This document shows positions 7,908-18,300 of a stretch of DNA of 64,000 nucleotides, piece by piece. The stretch is from positions 1-64,000 of the forward strand of contig JAITVV010000063.1 in the NCBI GenBank assembly GCA_031285625.1, given 5' to 3'. The notes beneath the pieces are model-generated. The model searched no databases. It was not told the DNA's origin and saw only the letters and a program-made list of their open reading frames with translations. The DNA is from Prevotella sp. GTDB lineage: Bacteria; Bacteroidota; Bacteroidia; Bacteroidales; Dysgonomonadaceae. The translations under genes were made by a program, and so were the position numbers. Numbering within the stretch: position 1 is the first letter of the stretch; each line of letters begins with the position of its first letter.

Positions 7908-10478
7908 TTATAATAAACTAATATAGACAGAAGCGTTTTCCAGATTTTCAGATTCTACCGTTAGCCGTAATTTACCTATTGCTCCTTTATAGCCTTTTAC
8001 AATAACTAGCATCAGTCCGTTGAAAGCTTCACGTTCAGTTTCGGAAAATGAGACCAAAGAAGTAGGATCACCATTATCGGTGGCAACAATCTCTCCCTCT
8101 CCTTCCAGTTTACATTTTATTTTATGGTTGGCAGTAGGAACAATGTTTCCTTCATTGTCACGAACAGAAACTGTAATAAAAGCCAATTCATTGTCGGTAG
8201 CTTTTATTTTATCCCTATCGGTAGAAAGATGCAATGATGCTGGTTCTCCTGTCGTTTTTATACTTTTGGTTACCCAATGCGCACCATTCTTGTAAGCAAC
8301 AGCTTTTAGCTCTCCGGGAGTATATACGACATCTTCCCATTTGAACCTATATTCATACAGACCTTTCCTTTTCTTACCTAAAGATTTGCCATTCACGAAT
8401 AGTTCGACTTCGTCACCCGAAGAATAAACGAATACAGGAGTAATTTTACCAATCCTGTCAGGAAAATTCCAATGGGGTAGGATATGTACCATTGGTTCTT
8501 CCGGCATCCAGTGGGCTTTATACAGATAGTAGCGGTCTTTAGGAAATCCCGCCAGGTCAACGATACCAAAATAGCTGCTGCGTGATAATGGACGTTCTTT
8601 TTCTATCTTTTCCAATTCTGCCCTTGCTTTTGCCAGGCCTTCTTCATCGAGTGTCGCATGATTCAGCAATACACTGGCATCACTATTGAAAGGAGTCGGT
8701 TCTCCCAGATAATCAAAGCCTGTCCACACAAATTCACCACATATAGCCGGATACTTATCCAACGCTGCAAATTCAGCATCGGCAATCGACCCCCAGCCGG
8801 GCTCTTTCAGGTCGTAAGAAGTGACATGATAGTCCTTTTCCTTTGGAAAATAAATCCCGCGAGAACTAAGCGTAGAACTGGATTCACTGGCATATCCCGA
8901 CAAGTGTTCATGCCCTGGATAGTTAAGGAATGTATCGTAAAAATCAGGACCGCCATAAACTCCCGATGGATAATTCATACCGTGGACGTCTACCTGAAAT
9001 TCTGTACCATTCACTGCGCTTTTACTGGGATAAGAAGCACCAAAAGATACCGGACGGGTTGTATCATAGAGTCTGACTATATCTCTCAGATATGCAGCTA
9101 CTCTCTTTTCAGGATGATATTGTTCTTCCACCTCGTTACCTAAACTCCACATAATGACGGAAGGATGATTCCTGTCTCTGCAAATTAATGCCTCGATATC
9201 TTTCTTATGCCATTCCTGATAATGAACCGAGTAATCGTTTTCGTTCTTACCACTCGCCCAACAATCAAATATTTCATCGAGAACAAGCATACCCATTTTA
9301 TCTGCCAGAGCCAACAATTCAGGTGCAGGAGGATTGTGGGAGGTACGTATAGCATTAGCCCCAAAGCTTTTTAATATTCTTATCTGTCTTTCCATTGCAC
9401 TGGTATTGACTGCTGTGCCTAACGCACCTAAATCATGATGCATACAGACTCCTTTTAACTGGACTCTTTTCCCGTTCAGCAGGAACCCATTATCATACGT
9501 AAACTCTATGGTACGAAAACCGAACGGCACATCATATACATCTGCCAGTTTCTTCCCATCATAAACAGAAACTCTGGCAAGATAAAGATTTCTATTCTCC
9601 AAATCCCACAAATGCGGTTTTTCCACTCTTAATGAAATCTGACTGCTGTCAATGGTGTTAGGTTGGATTGCAATATTACTTTTAGAATTCACTGCAACCT
9701 TCTCTTGAGGTTTACCATCTTTGTCCAGCTTAAATATTTCCACAATGTAACGGCTGTTTACTGCTTTCTTATTGTCATTTGCAATTTGAACTGTAATGGA
9801 TGTAGTGGCATATTGGTCATTAATTTCAGGAGTAGAAACAAACACGCCCCATTGAGGTATATGCAGGCGGTTAGCTTTAACCAGCCTTACATACCTGTAA
9901 ATACCAGCTCCCGGATACCAGCGGGAACCCAATTCTTCTGTATTGACCCTTACTGCAATGATATTCTCCGAATTGAAACGGATATGGGGAGTAAGGTCTA
10001 CTCTGAAAGAGCTATATCCATAAGGACGTTCTCCGATTTTTTCTCCATTAAGATACACTTCAGCATTGGCCATCACACCATCAAAATCAAGAAATAGCAT
10101 TTTATCTTTATCTGCATTTTGCACGCTGAAATGTTTACGATACCAACCGATTGCCCGCCAGGGTAATTTGCCTGTGTATCCGTCCAAATCTTCCCTGAAA
10201 GGCCCTTCGATACCCCAGTCATGAGGGACATCCAGTTTTCTCCAGCCCTTATCATCGAAGGCCATTTCTTTAGGAGAGGGTGAGGCCGGATTTCCATTTG
10301 TATCCGGTTCTTTGACTTTTGTACCATCGGCCTGTAAGCCGTATCTTTTAAATAACCAATCGTTATTGAAACTTATAATCTCCCTGTCCGATTGAGCATG
10401 TATATAATCCGAAAATATAAGGGGCAGTAGTAAAAATAATAAAATGATTCTCAACAATAGTTTATAAATATTCTTCAT
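7908..10478 (-). CDS. GH2 beta-galactosidase
   Basis: This secreted 856-aa exo-enzyme most likely removes terminal beta-galactose from oligosaccharides. A signal peptide (about 1-29, ending IHAQ) precedes a jelly-roll domain with ISFNNDWLFKRYG and KLDVPHDWGIEGPF. Then come an Ig-like domain and a (beta/alpha)8 barrel. The acid/base is in WSLGNEVEEQ near residue 448 and the nucleophile in CGEFVWTGFDYLGEP near 579. C-terminal beta domains include SGDEVELFVNGKSLG and a bacterial Ig-like end. It lies between GH53 and the beta-helix gene in one operon, fitting the GH53 plus GH2 pairing known for galactan degradation. Part of its 5' end is duplicated as a remnant at 13394-13705. GH2 includes other activities, so the substrate is inferred. 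Confidence 0.92.
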   Translation of the reverse strand: MKNIYKLLLRIILLFLLLPLIFSDYIHAQSDREIISFNNDWLFKRYGLQADGTKVKEPDTNGNPASPSPKEMAFDDKGWRKLDVPHDWGIEGPFREDLDGYTGKLPWRAIGWYRKHFSVQNADKDKMLFLDFDGVMANAEVYLNGEKIGERPYGYSSFRVDLTPHIRFNSENIIAVRVNTEELGSRWYPGAGIYRYVRLVKANRLHIPQWGVFVSTPEINDQYATTSITVQIANDNKKAVNSRYIVEIFKLDKDGKPQEKVAVNSKSNIAIQPNTIDSSQISLRVEKPHLWDLENRNLYLARVSVYDGKKLADVYDVPFGFRTIEFTYDNGFLLNGKRVQLKGVCMHHDLGALGTAVNTSAMERQIRILKSFGANAIRTSHNPPAPELLALADKMGMLVLDEIFDCWASGKNENDYSVHYQEWHKKDIEALICRDRNHPSVIMWSLGNEVEEQYHPEKRVAAYLRDIVRLYDTTRPVSFGASYPSKSAVNGTEFQVDVHGMNYPSGVYGGPDFYDTFLNYPGHEHLSGYASESSSTLSSRGIYFPKEKDYHVTSYDLKEPGWGSIADAEFAALDKYPAICGEFVWTGFDYLGEPTPFNSDASVLLNHATLDEEGLAKARAELEKIEKERPLSRSSYFGIVDLAGFPKDRYYLYKAHWMPEEPMVHILPHWNFPDRIGKITPVFVYSSGDEVELFVNGKSLGKKRKGLYEYRFKWEDVVYTPGELKAVAYKNGAHWVTKSIKTTGEPASLHLSTDRDKIKATDNELAFITVSVRDNEGNIVPTANHKIKCKLEGEGEIVATDNGDPTSLVSFSETEREAFNGLMLVIVKGYKGAIGKLRLTVESENLENASVYISLL

Positions 10479-10491
10479 GGCAGGTGGTTTA

Positions 10492-10543
10492 ATGAAGAGG
10501 GTACGTCAAACATTTATTCAGGATTTGGCGCTTCCCTCTTCAT
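10492..10543. repeat. Inverted repeat between GH53 and GH2 genes
   Basis: ATGAAGAGGG (10492-10501) pairs exactly with CCCTCTTCAT (10534-10543). It lies in the gap just upstream of the GH2 start. A similar GAGGGT-containing repeat stands at 13723-13758 beside the decayed GH2 copy, so the spacer seems to have been duplicated with the gene. Its role may be mRNA processing or partial termination. Confidence 0.5.
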
Positions 10544-10549
10544 GATATT

Positions 10550-11590
10550 TTATTCTTTAAATACGTCCATTGCTATAGTTGGCATTCCGTTATTATCGAA
10601 AGCCCCCATTGTATAATTTTTCCAATTGCCATAGGATTGTGGTTCCCAGTAGAATATCCCCAAGCATTTATCATTTGGAATAGCTTTAGCCTTTGTTATC
10701 AGATCACTGAGGAACAATTTACATACTTCGGCTGCATCCCATGGCATACCTACTTCACATATCATCACCTCCGAGCCATACCTACTGATCATATCATTTA
10801 TATTTGCAATGCAGTATGTATTCGCCTGTTGCCATATATCTTTTAGAGGATATAATGACATACCAATAATATCCCATTTTCCGTTGTTGGCTTTTAAGCC
10901 GTCGAATAACGAGCGGAATAAACTGTTATTATCCCCACCTTGCACATGTACAATAACTTTGGCATCAGGGAATATCTCTTTTACTGCATCGTATCCGGCA
11001 TTGTTTAGTTTAGCATAATTTTCCATGCTTACGGATGTTTTTCCATCTTCCCAAAGCATTCCGAAACCGGTTTCGTTACCTACCTGAACCCATTCCGGAG
11101 TAATACTGTGGGATTTCAGTTCATTTAAAACCTCTTTGGTATGATTGGCTACTGCAATTTGCAATTCATCCATGTCCATACCATTCCATGCTGCGGGTTT
11201 GGTTTGCTGAATAGGATCTGCCCACCAGTCGCTATAATGAAAAGCTATCATTAAACGCATGCCCAGACGGTTTGCACGAATTGCTTTTACCAGCATATCG
11301 TCCTTGTTGCACCAACCATCTTTAGGGTTTACCCATACACGTAATCGTATAGAATTCATGCCGAGGTCGCGTAATAGTGATATACATTCAGTTTCACGAC
11401 CTGTTCCACTGTAGAATTTTTTTCCTGCCTTTTCCATTTCGGTAAGCCAGCCAATATCGGCTCCTTTGGCAAAGCCTGTCATATCATAAACCGGTGGTTC
11501 TTTGCCTGGGGATGGGTTTTCATCATCGCTGCAAGCATACAAAGGTGTTGTTAACAGAAGTACGGATATAAGGATGTTTTTTAGTTTCAT
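10550..11590 (-). CDS. GH53 endo-beta-1,4-galactanase lipoprotein
   Basis: This enzyme cuts beta-1,4-galactan main chains, such as pectic galactan. The 346-aa protein starts with a lipoprotein signal (TTPLYACSDDE). The GH53 barrel opens with FAKGADIGWLTEMEKAG, the conserved family entry. SIRLRVWVNP and FHYSDWWADP line the active site. The acid/base Glu is in WVQVGNETG near residue 172 and the nucleophile Glu in MICEVGMPW near 278. It is 15 bp after the SusE gene, consistent with surface display as the endo-acting enzyme of this PUL. Confidence 0.95.
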   Translation of the reverse strand: MKLKNILISVLLLTTPLYACSDDENPSPGKEPPVYDMTGFAKGADIGWLTEMEKAGKKFYSGTGRETECISLLRDLGMNSIRLRVWVNPKDGWCNKDDMLVKAIRANRLGMRLMIAFHYSDWWADPIQQTKPAAWNGMDMDELQIAVANHTKEVLNELKSHSITPEWVQVGNETGFGMLWEDGKTSVSMENYAKLNNAGYDAVKEIFPDAKVIVHVQGGDNNSLFRSLFDGLKANNGKWDIIGMSLYPLKDIWQQANTYCIANINDMISRYGSEVMICEVGMPWDAAEVCKLFLSDLITKAKAIPNDKCLGIFYWEPQSYGNWKNYTMGAFDNNGMPTIAMDVFKE

Positions 11591-11605
11591 GATTAAAAAG
11601 ATAAG

Positions 11606-13303
11606 TTATTCAATTATATATGTTTCTTCTATCAGGTTTACTGTCAATGTATATGTTCCGGGAGCCAGCGAAGTATCATCTCTAATATTACTGCCCAGAT
11701 AATATAATTTACCGTCACTGCCACCAAATTTATGGTTCCATGTGTTATCGATATGTATCTCGAAACCCCATTGGGAAGCAATAGTGATTGTAATACTACC
11801 TGAATATACTCCCGGAGTTTCAGTAGCATTAAGTACTGTCTCAAAATCCCAAACATCATTTAGCCCGGACAAGAATATCTTGTCGCCTATTCTGAGTAAA
11901 TTGTAAGTTAATTCTTTCAACTTAATGTCAAAGAGATAGAGACCCGGAGTAGGTGCCGGCAGATTATTTTCACTTTGCCAAAGTAGTGTTCCCGAATAAG
12001 CATCGCCTTCACCCAGAGTATATTTGTTGTCCCAGTTACCATCTTCTGTATTAATACTATATCCCCATTTTGAATTTACATTTGCAACTCCTGCATAAGC
12101 CAGATTATCTTCGTTATAAATGGAAAGAGTATTATCAAAATTCCAATCACTATTGGTTATTCCATCATCAATACCAGGTAAAAAAACAAATGGACGAATC
12201 GGTTCAGGCTCAGCCAAACCACTTGAAGCCTCGCATGTCCATTCTCTAGGATTGCTCAAATCAACAGTCAATATATGTTTTCCTGCTTCAGCTACTGTAA
12301 CGGTAATCTCTCCTGCTTGCTGGGCAAGTACAATGTTTGTGTTTTCCTGTGCGAAAGCTATGGGTGTATCAATGGTTATTGCCTCATTACTATCTCCGGT
12401 CGACATATTATAAAGATTACCCCTTCCCTGCAATTTAACTTTCAAACTTCCGGCAGCGGCAGCATTGAATGCTAAATACCATTTGGTGTTGGGACGATCG
12501 AATGTCATTTCTCCCTCAATATCACCACTTACTTGTAAGGTAGGAATATATATAGTAGACCATTCTTTCTTAATAGTATTAAATTCTACATAATGACAAC
12601 CTCCGGCGTCTGGGAACCAACAATTCCATTTAGTATCGTTTGACGATATCTGGAATGGTATTCCGGTTTCTCCATCATTACCCCAGATTATACCATCTCC
12701 TCCGCATAAATAAAAGTTGTACCAGTTTACTGCACCCATAAATCCTTTATATATTCCGTTTGCTTCGGGCGAAGACAGTTTCCAGGGTGTATTTTCTTGC
12801 TCTTTATTAAGAATAAAGCCAACAGTCATGTCAATATCATACGAAGTAAGATTTACTGTCATTATATTACTATAGAAGGGCTTTGTATTATTGCTTACAA
12901 CCGATTTTAACCGAATATATACAGGGGTTTCAACACCAGCGGTCATATTCAGGTTCTTAGCTATTGCATTTAATTCGGCTCCTGTATATGCCCTTGATAA
13001 GTTAGTTTCCAATGTCTCAACTAGATTGGCCGAAAAATCATTTGAAGTAGACATTTGTGTATAAACCGATTCAAGATCAGATGAGTCCATTTCCGGGTTA
13101 CTTACAGCAAGTGTACTCTTGGTCCATGTCAAAGACAATACAACTTTACCGACTTCTTCCTGTCGAAGTACAATATTACTTGCGGTAGCAATCAGGTAAT
13201 TACTTTCGTGATCATAGGGGTCTATTTTATCATCATCTTTCTCGCAGCCAGCCAGCAATAGGATTGCTACAAGGCTATGTATAAATTTTATATATGATTT
13301 CAT
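11606..13303 (-). CDS. SusE/SusF-like surface glycan-binding lipoprotein
   Basis: The 565-aa lipoprotein (signal ending LLLAGCEKDDD) probably binds glycan at the cell surface. The N-terminal SusE domain (about residues 25-155) shows the family pattern of VLSLTWTKS, then FSANLVETLETN and LTSYDIDM. Four or so beta-sandwich modules follow, including ITVTVAEAGKHILTVDLSNP and WGFEIHIDNTWNHKFGG, the latter repeated at the C terminus in the style of SusE/F starch-binding modules. It is placed between SusD and the GH53 enzyme, the standard third position in a PUL. Binding specificity cannot be read from sequence. Confidence 0.85.
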   Translation of the reverse strand: MKSYIKFIHSLVAILLLAGCEKDDDKIDPYDHESNYLIATASNIVLRQEEVGKVVLSLTWTKSTLAVSNPEMDSSDLESVYTQMSTSNDFSANLVETLETNLSRAYTGAELNAIAKNLNMTAGVETPVYIRLKSVVSNNTKPFYSNIMTVNLTSYDIDMTVGFILNKEQENTPWKLSSPEANGIYKGFMGAVNWYNFYLCGGDGIIWGNDGETGIPFQISSNDTKWNCWFPDAGGCHYVEFNTIKKEWSTIYIPTLQVSGDIEGEMTFDRPNTKWYLAFNAAAAGSLKVKLQGRGNLYNMSTGDSNEAITIDTPIAFAQENTNIVLAQQAGEITVTVAEAGKHILTVDLSNPREWTCEASSGLAEPEPIRPFVFLPGIDDGITNSDWNFDNTLSIYNEDNLAYAGVANVNSKWGYSINTEDGNWDNKYTLGEGDAYSGTLLWQSENNLPAPTPGLYLFDIKLKELTYNLLRIGDKIFLSGLNDVWDFETVLNATETPGVYSGSITITIASQWGFEIHIDNTWNHKFGGSDGKLYYLGSNIRDDTSLAPGTYTLTVNLIEETYIIE

Positions 13304-13357
13304 ATTGATTAATAATTAATGAGATGAACATTGCGGTACTTTATATTGCCTTCGGGA

Positions 13358-13705
13358 CTAACTGCCGTTACAGCCTTCTGTATTGTACGCCATGGGTAAT
13401 TTGCCTGTGTGTCCGTCCAAATCTTCCCTGAAAAACTATTCAATACCCTAGTCATGAAGTACATCCAGTTTTCTCCGGTCCTTATCATTGAAGGCTATTC
13501 CTTTAGGAGAAGGATTTCCATTTGTGCCCGGTTCTTCGATCTTTGTGCCATCAGCCGTACCGTTTGAACAACCAGTCGTTATCAAAACTGATAGTCCCCG
13601 TATATGATTGGGGATATATTGAGTTTGATAACATAAGCATCAATCTAGTTATGAGTACCTTTAAACTTCTTAATGAAGACTTTTCAGAAAAGAGATTTTT
13701 TTCAT
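13358..13705 (-). pseudogene. Fused remnant of GH2 and beta-helix genes
   Basis: In the gap between susE and susD lies a decayed copy of genes found intact at 6336-10478. From 13705 down to about 13394 the sequence matches the start of the GH2 gene, including a signal-peptide start, the FDNDWLFKRYG motif and the segment corresponding to 10155-10390. At 13395-13358 it jumps to a piece coding PWRTIQKAVTAV, matching PWRTIQKAVTTV of the beta-helix protein (7637-7672). The join falls at a shared CGCCA, so a deletion between short repeats in a duplicated GH2/beta-helix pair explains it. Stops and frame changes make it non-functional. Confidence 0.75.
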
Positions 13706-13722
13706 GGCAGACGACGTTATAA

Positions 13723-13758
13723 AAGAGGGTGCTTTTCATAGAAGGATAAACACCCTCT
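13723..13758 (-). terminator. Hairpin after susD
   Basis: AAGAGGGTG (13723-13731) pairs with CACCCTCT (13751-13758), 28 bp past the susD stop on the minus strand. The strand reads TTTTATAAC after the stem, so it can act as a weak terminator that lowers expression of the downstream enzyme genes relative to susCD. Confidence 0.55.
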
Positions 13759-13785
13759 CACTTTTTACAATGTAAATAACCTTAA

Positions 13786-15330
13786 TTAATATCCAGGATT
13801 CTGTTTAATGATACCTTGACCCGCTATAATTGCCGGCTCCGGTAAAGGAAAACGATGATGATTTTCGTTTACAATAGCTACCTGACCGTAATCGGCACAT
13901 TTTTGAGTCATTGCTTTTACATACGAGCCATCGCGAATAAGATCCTGACGGCGGCAGCCTTCATAATAAAATTCATGAGCACGTTCCATCAATAATTTAT
14001 CAAGGAAATCGCGCGAATCGGAGAAGGATGCCAGAGTATATGGTGTCAGGCCGGCACGGGTTCTCACCTCGTTCAACAGATTGACAGCTTCTTGTGTAAC
14101 TGTATTTCCATCTCTCACAATGGCCTCAGCTAACAGGGTCAACACATCGGCATAACGATATACAATCCAGTCTGTCTGGCACTCAATCCCTACATTGTTA
14201 GTTTCTATTTTATACTTCAATGGAATTACGCCATCCAGTAAAGAGTTGTTTTGTCCTTTATTGGCTTCATTATAGACATTGCCGCTCCAATCTTCATACT
14301 CGGAAATGATAGTCTGTTTGCGCTGGTCATTTCCTTCGAATGTTTTAAAGAACTTCCATGTCATTTTATAACCTCCCCATCCTCCGGCAAATGCTCCGTT
14401 AGGCGATGATTTAAGATTATTGGGTACAACATGCGGATACCATACGTGAACCTGAGAACCGGAAACACAATTGACAGACCATATAGTTTCTGAGTTCTTT
14501 TCATTTGCAAAAGTGAAGATATTAGCGTATGCTGATCCTTCAGCTCCCTTGTCTGTCACTAATGCGTATTTGTATTCTGGCTTTTGTAATTCACGGGCTT
14601 CAGTAATCGCTTTATCCCATTGCTGTGTCTGCATATAGAATTTTAGTAATACTATGTGGCACAAGCCTTTTGTAAACCGCCCATAATCAGCATCACTTTT
14701 CCCATAGCTATATGGCAGAACTTTTGCAGCTTCGGTCAACTCGGTGACAATAAATTCCCTCATCTCTTCTTCGCTTAAACGGGGAAGTATCTTCTCGTCC
14801 AGCGGGTTTTTAAGTGTTTCCATATCTGCCACAATAACAGGGCCATAGAGATCATATAGTAAAAAAGCTAAGAAGCCGCGGCCGCAACGCAGTTCCGCTA
14901 TATATTGGTTCAAGCGGTCCTGGTTCATGTCTACACCGGATATCCGGTCAATCGTAAGTGTCATTCTGCTAATCCCGTTCAAAAAAGTGGTCCAGGGATA
15001 GTAGAGACGTTCTACCTCCTGAACAGGAGGAGTCCAACGGGCAAACTCCAGAGGTTCCCACACCGAGCCGCCCCATGTGCAAAAGCCATAGTCAGATGCC
15101 ATATCAGATATAAGCATAAAACCGTTAGCGACATTAAACATACCTCCATAATTATAGTTGTGAAATGGAGTATAAGCATTCCCGGTAACCAAGTCGCGTA
15201 CATCACGTTCTGTCTTCGGATATATTTGAGGATTAATCTCATCATACATTTCCGATTTTAGCTCGCAACTTTGTAACCCACATATTATGATGGCAATTAG
15301 CCCAATTATATATATATTCTTATTTTTCAT
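13786..15330 (-). CDS. SusD/RagB glycan-binding lipoprotein
   Basis: The 514-aa SusD-family protein caps the SusC channel and binds the imported glycan. It has a lipoprotein signal (ICGLQSCELK), the N-terminal TPR-like helical core and the conserved C-terminal part with ALVTDKGAEG, NEVRTRAGLTPY, LLMERAHEFYYEGCRRQDLIRDG and FPLPEPAIIAGQGIIKQNPGY. The last block is the standard SusD ending. It starts 27 bp after the SusC gene, so the two are co-transcribed and pair as one transporter. Confidence 0.95.
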   Translation of the reverse strand: MKNKNIYIIGLIAIIICGLQSCELKSEMYDEINPQIYPKTERDVRDLVTGNAYTPFHNYNYGGMFNVANGFMLISDMASDYGFCTWGGSVWEPLEFARWTPPVQEVERLYYPWTTFLNGISRMTLTIDRISGVDMNQDRLNQYIAELRCGRGFLAFLLYDLYGPVIVADMETLKNPLDEKILPRLSEEEMREFIVTELTEAAKVLPYSYGKSDADYGRFTKGLCHIVLLKFYMQTQQWDKAITEARELQKPEYKYALVTDKGAEGSAYANIFTFANEKNSETIWSVNCVSGSQVHVWYPHVVPNNLKSSPNGAFAGGWGGYKMTWKFFKTFEGNDQRKQTIISEYEDWSGNVYNEANKGQNNSLLDGVIPLKYKIETNNVGIECQTDWIVYRYADVLTLLAEAIVRDGNTVTQEAVNLLNEVRTRAGLTPYTLASFSDSRDFLDKLLMERAHEFYYEGCRRQDLIRDGSYVKAMTQKCADYGQVAIVNENHHRFPLPEPAIIAGQGIIKQNPGY

Positions 15331-15357
15331 CTTCGTATATTCTTATGTTCTTAGTAA

Positions 15358-18300
15358 TTAGAATGAAATATCTACGCCAAAACTGAAAGATGTCACATTT
15401 GGATACGAATAATTTCCTGTATCGGTTTCAGGGTCCACTCCGTTCCAGTTTGTAATAACAAACGGGTTGTTAACATTCGCGGAAATACGTATGCTGTTTG
15501 CTATTGATTTGGCAACAGGGATTGTATATCCGACTGTAATATTCCGGCATCTCAGATAATTGATTTTCTTGAAATAGTAGTCTCCAACGCCATACGAGCT
15601 TTGAAGGAGGCTTGGAACCGTTGTATTCTGGTTGTCATTCGAATATGAATCCAAAGTGCGCCGTGACAGGTTGGTCAAATTGCCTCCTAATCCAGTTATC
15701 CATGAATCATAATAGCTGGCTCCTCGCAAACGTCCAAACTCGCCATAGAAATAAATATTGAAGTCCAGATTTTTGTATCGGACTGTATTATTAAATCCTA
15801 CGCTACATTTCGGGTCTGAGGTACCCAGGTAAACGATATCATACTGATTCAACAAGTTAGGCGAACCTTCTTCGTCATAAACATTTTTCAGTTTAATCTG
15901 CCCCGGTAATAAAGACGGTTGCCAAGCCGGAGCCGTTTCACCGGCCTGCAATAATCCGTCGGATAAATTGACATAATGAGAACGTATCGGGTCTCTTTCC
16001 GACTCGTAGTAAGCAGGTGTCCAATTCGGGTCACGTTCGTACCAGTTATCTTTGTTGGTAGAGAAAGTGAAATCGGTACTCCATGTCCAGTCTTTATTTG
16101 TAATATTCACGGTATTCAGTGTCAACTCAAACCCGCGGCCTTGTGTTTTGCCCATATTCGCTGCAATCTTATTAATCTCATTATACGCAGGCAGAGGTTT
16201 GTTGTTAACCAACAAATCAGAGATTATCCGGTTGTAATATTCCATAGTCAATGCAATCCGGTTATCCAGGAAGCCTAATTCTAAGCCAACATTGAATTCG
16301 CTAGTAGTTTCCCAGGTTAATTTTCTGTTTCCCAGTTTTGTTGTTGCAGTACCCGTATATCCGTCGTTCCCGAATACCCAGCCGGCAATCACACCGTAAG
16401 CATCTGTCATATAGTTTCCAATATTGGAGTTCCCGGTTTGTCCGTAACTGGCCCTCAATTTACCATTCGAGAGAATATTGGAAAACGGCTTCATAAATTC
16501 TTCATCACTGAACCGCCAACCTAACGATACAGAAGGAAAATAACCCCAGCGGTAATCCGGATGGAAATTTGCAGCACCGTCGGCACGGACAGTAGCCGTC
16601 AACAAGTATCTACCCAGATATGAATAGTTCAACCTGGCGAAATAAGAACCCAAAGAATTATTATAAGCAGAAGAATTTACAAATGGTTTAGCACTGCCTC
16701 CTGCCCACAAACTATTATAAAGGAAACCATCGGTAGAGAAATCTTCATTACCAGCAAATACACTTTCTACATTAAATTGTTGGTAGGAATACCCTACTAA
16801 TGCTGTCAGGTTATGGCTACCAAATTCTTTTGTATAGTTTGCCGTTAATTCCATAAGGTAATCCATATTATCCCTTTGCAGAATATTGGCTATTCCGCCT
16901 TTTGCATATCCGGCTATCGTAGTAGTAGGTACATAACTCTTGTTTTTGTCATACCTGCGGTCAAAACCTAAATTCGCTTTCAGAATTAAACCTTTTATGG
17001 GTTCTACTTGAACATAACCACTGGCAAGTACCCGGTCATTTGTCGTTTTATCCGTAATCTCCAGTAAAGAAACAGGATTCGGATACTGCGCCATATCCGG
17101 GAATATTGAATAATCACCATTTTCATCCCGGACAGGAACACTCGGGTCGAAGCGTAAGGCCGATGTTATAATACCCGCTCTTTCAAAGTCACTATCCCCC
17201 AACTGGGAATTATCATACTGATTCCGGCTCAGGTGGAATGAGAATCCGGTTTTCACATACTTAGAAATTTCCTGATCCAAATTTACTTTCATGGTAAACC
17301 TGTCCATTGCGTTATTTCTAACAATACCTTTCTGGTTAAAGTAATTTAAGGATGCTGCGTATTGTGTTTTCTCAGATCCACCGGTTAAAGATACATTATG
17401 GGATTGTTGTATTCCGGTACGTGTTATTTCATCCAGCCAATCTGTAGTTTGTGCAGCTGCAATTTCCGCATCAGTATATCTTGGAATATAAGGATCGTTT
17501 GCAGGTGCGGGTTTACCACCATATATTCCTTGTCCCGTCTTATGCAACCATGTTTCGTGAACAAACCGGTTTCTCTGTGTCATATATTCCTGGGCATCCA
17601 GCATTTTATAATTGTTCCTGACGTTTTGCACTGTCACGTTTCCGGAATAAGTAACTTTAGGTGCTCCGCTTTTACCTCTTTTAGTCGTAATAATGATAAC
17701 CCCATGACCGGCGCGTGACCCGTAAATGGCTGTTGCACTTGCATCTTTTAGGACTTCAATAGATTCTATATCATTGGGGTTGATAGATGCTAATATATTA
17801 TCGACAGTTCCGGTTTTATAGTAATTCCTATCCGAATCCAGAGTCCAAGAAGTGGAAACTGGAAAACCATCAATGATAAAAAGAGGGTCATTCCCTGCAT
17901 TAATGGATGTTGCTCCACGAATACGGAATGTCGCACCACCACCTACTTGTGCACTGTTCTGAAATACCTGCAATCCGGCAGCTTTGCCTGCCAGGGCATG
18001 AGAGACGGTTGATATGGTTCCGACAGGAGTGTCGGTCATCTTTACCGATGATATAGCACCGGTAAGGTCACGTTTTTTCTGTACTCCGTAACCCACAACG
18101 ACTACTTCATCAAGGCTTTGGGCTTCTTCATTCAATACAATCTGGAACTGTGTCTGTCCTTTTATATCAATGTTCTGACTCAAAAATCCAACGTATGAAA
18201 CAAGTAAAGTTCCGGTTTCAGGGACTGATAAAGAGAATTTCCCATTGAGATCAGTCATAGTTCCGTTTGTGGTACCTTTGACACTTACATTTGCTCCGAT

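Noticed and set aside
8658-9143. 161-aa plus-strand frame inside the GH2 gene
   Set aside because: It is a shadow of the GH2 coding strand, as are the other plus-strand frames over the PUL genes.
13551-13739. 62-aa minus-strand frame as a small gene
   Set aside because: It only reads through the decayed GH2 copy and ends in its NDWLFKRYG motif; it is described as part of the pseudogene.
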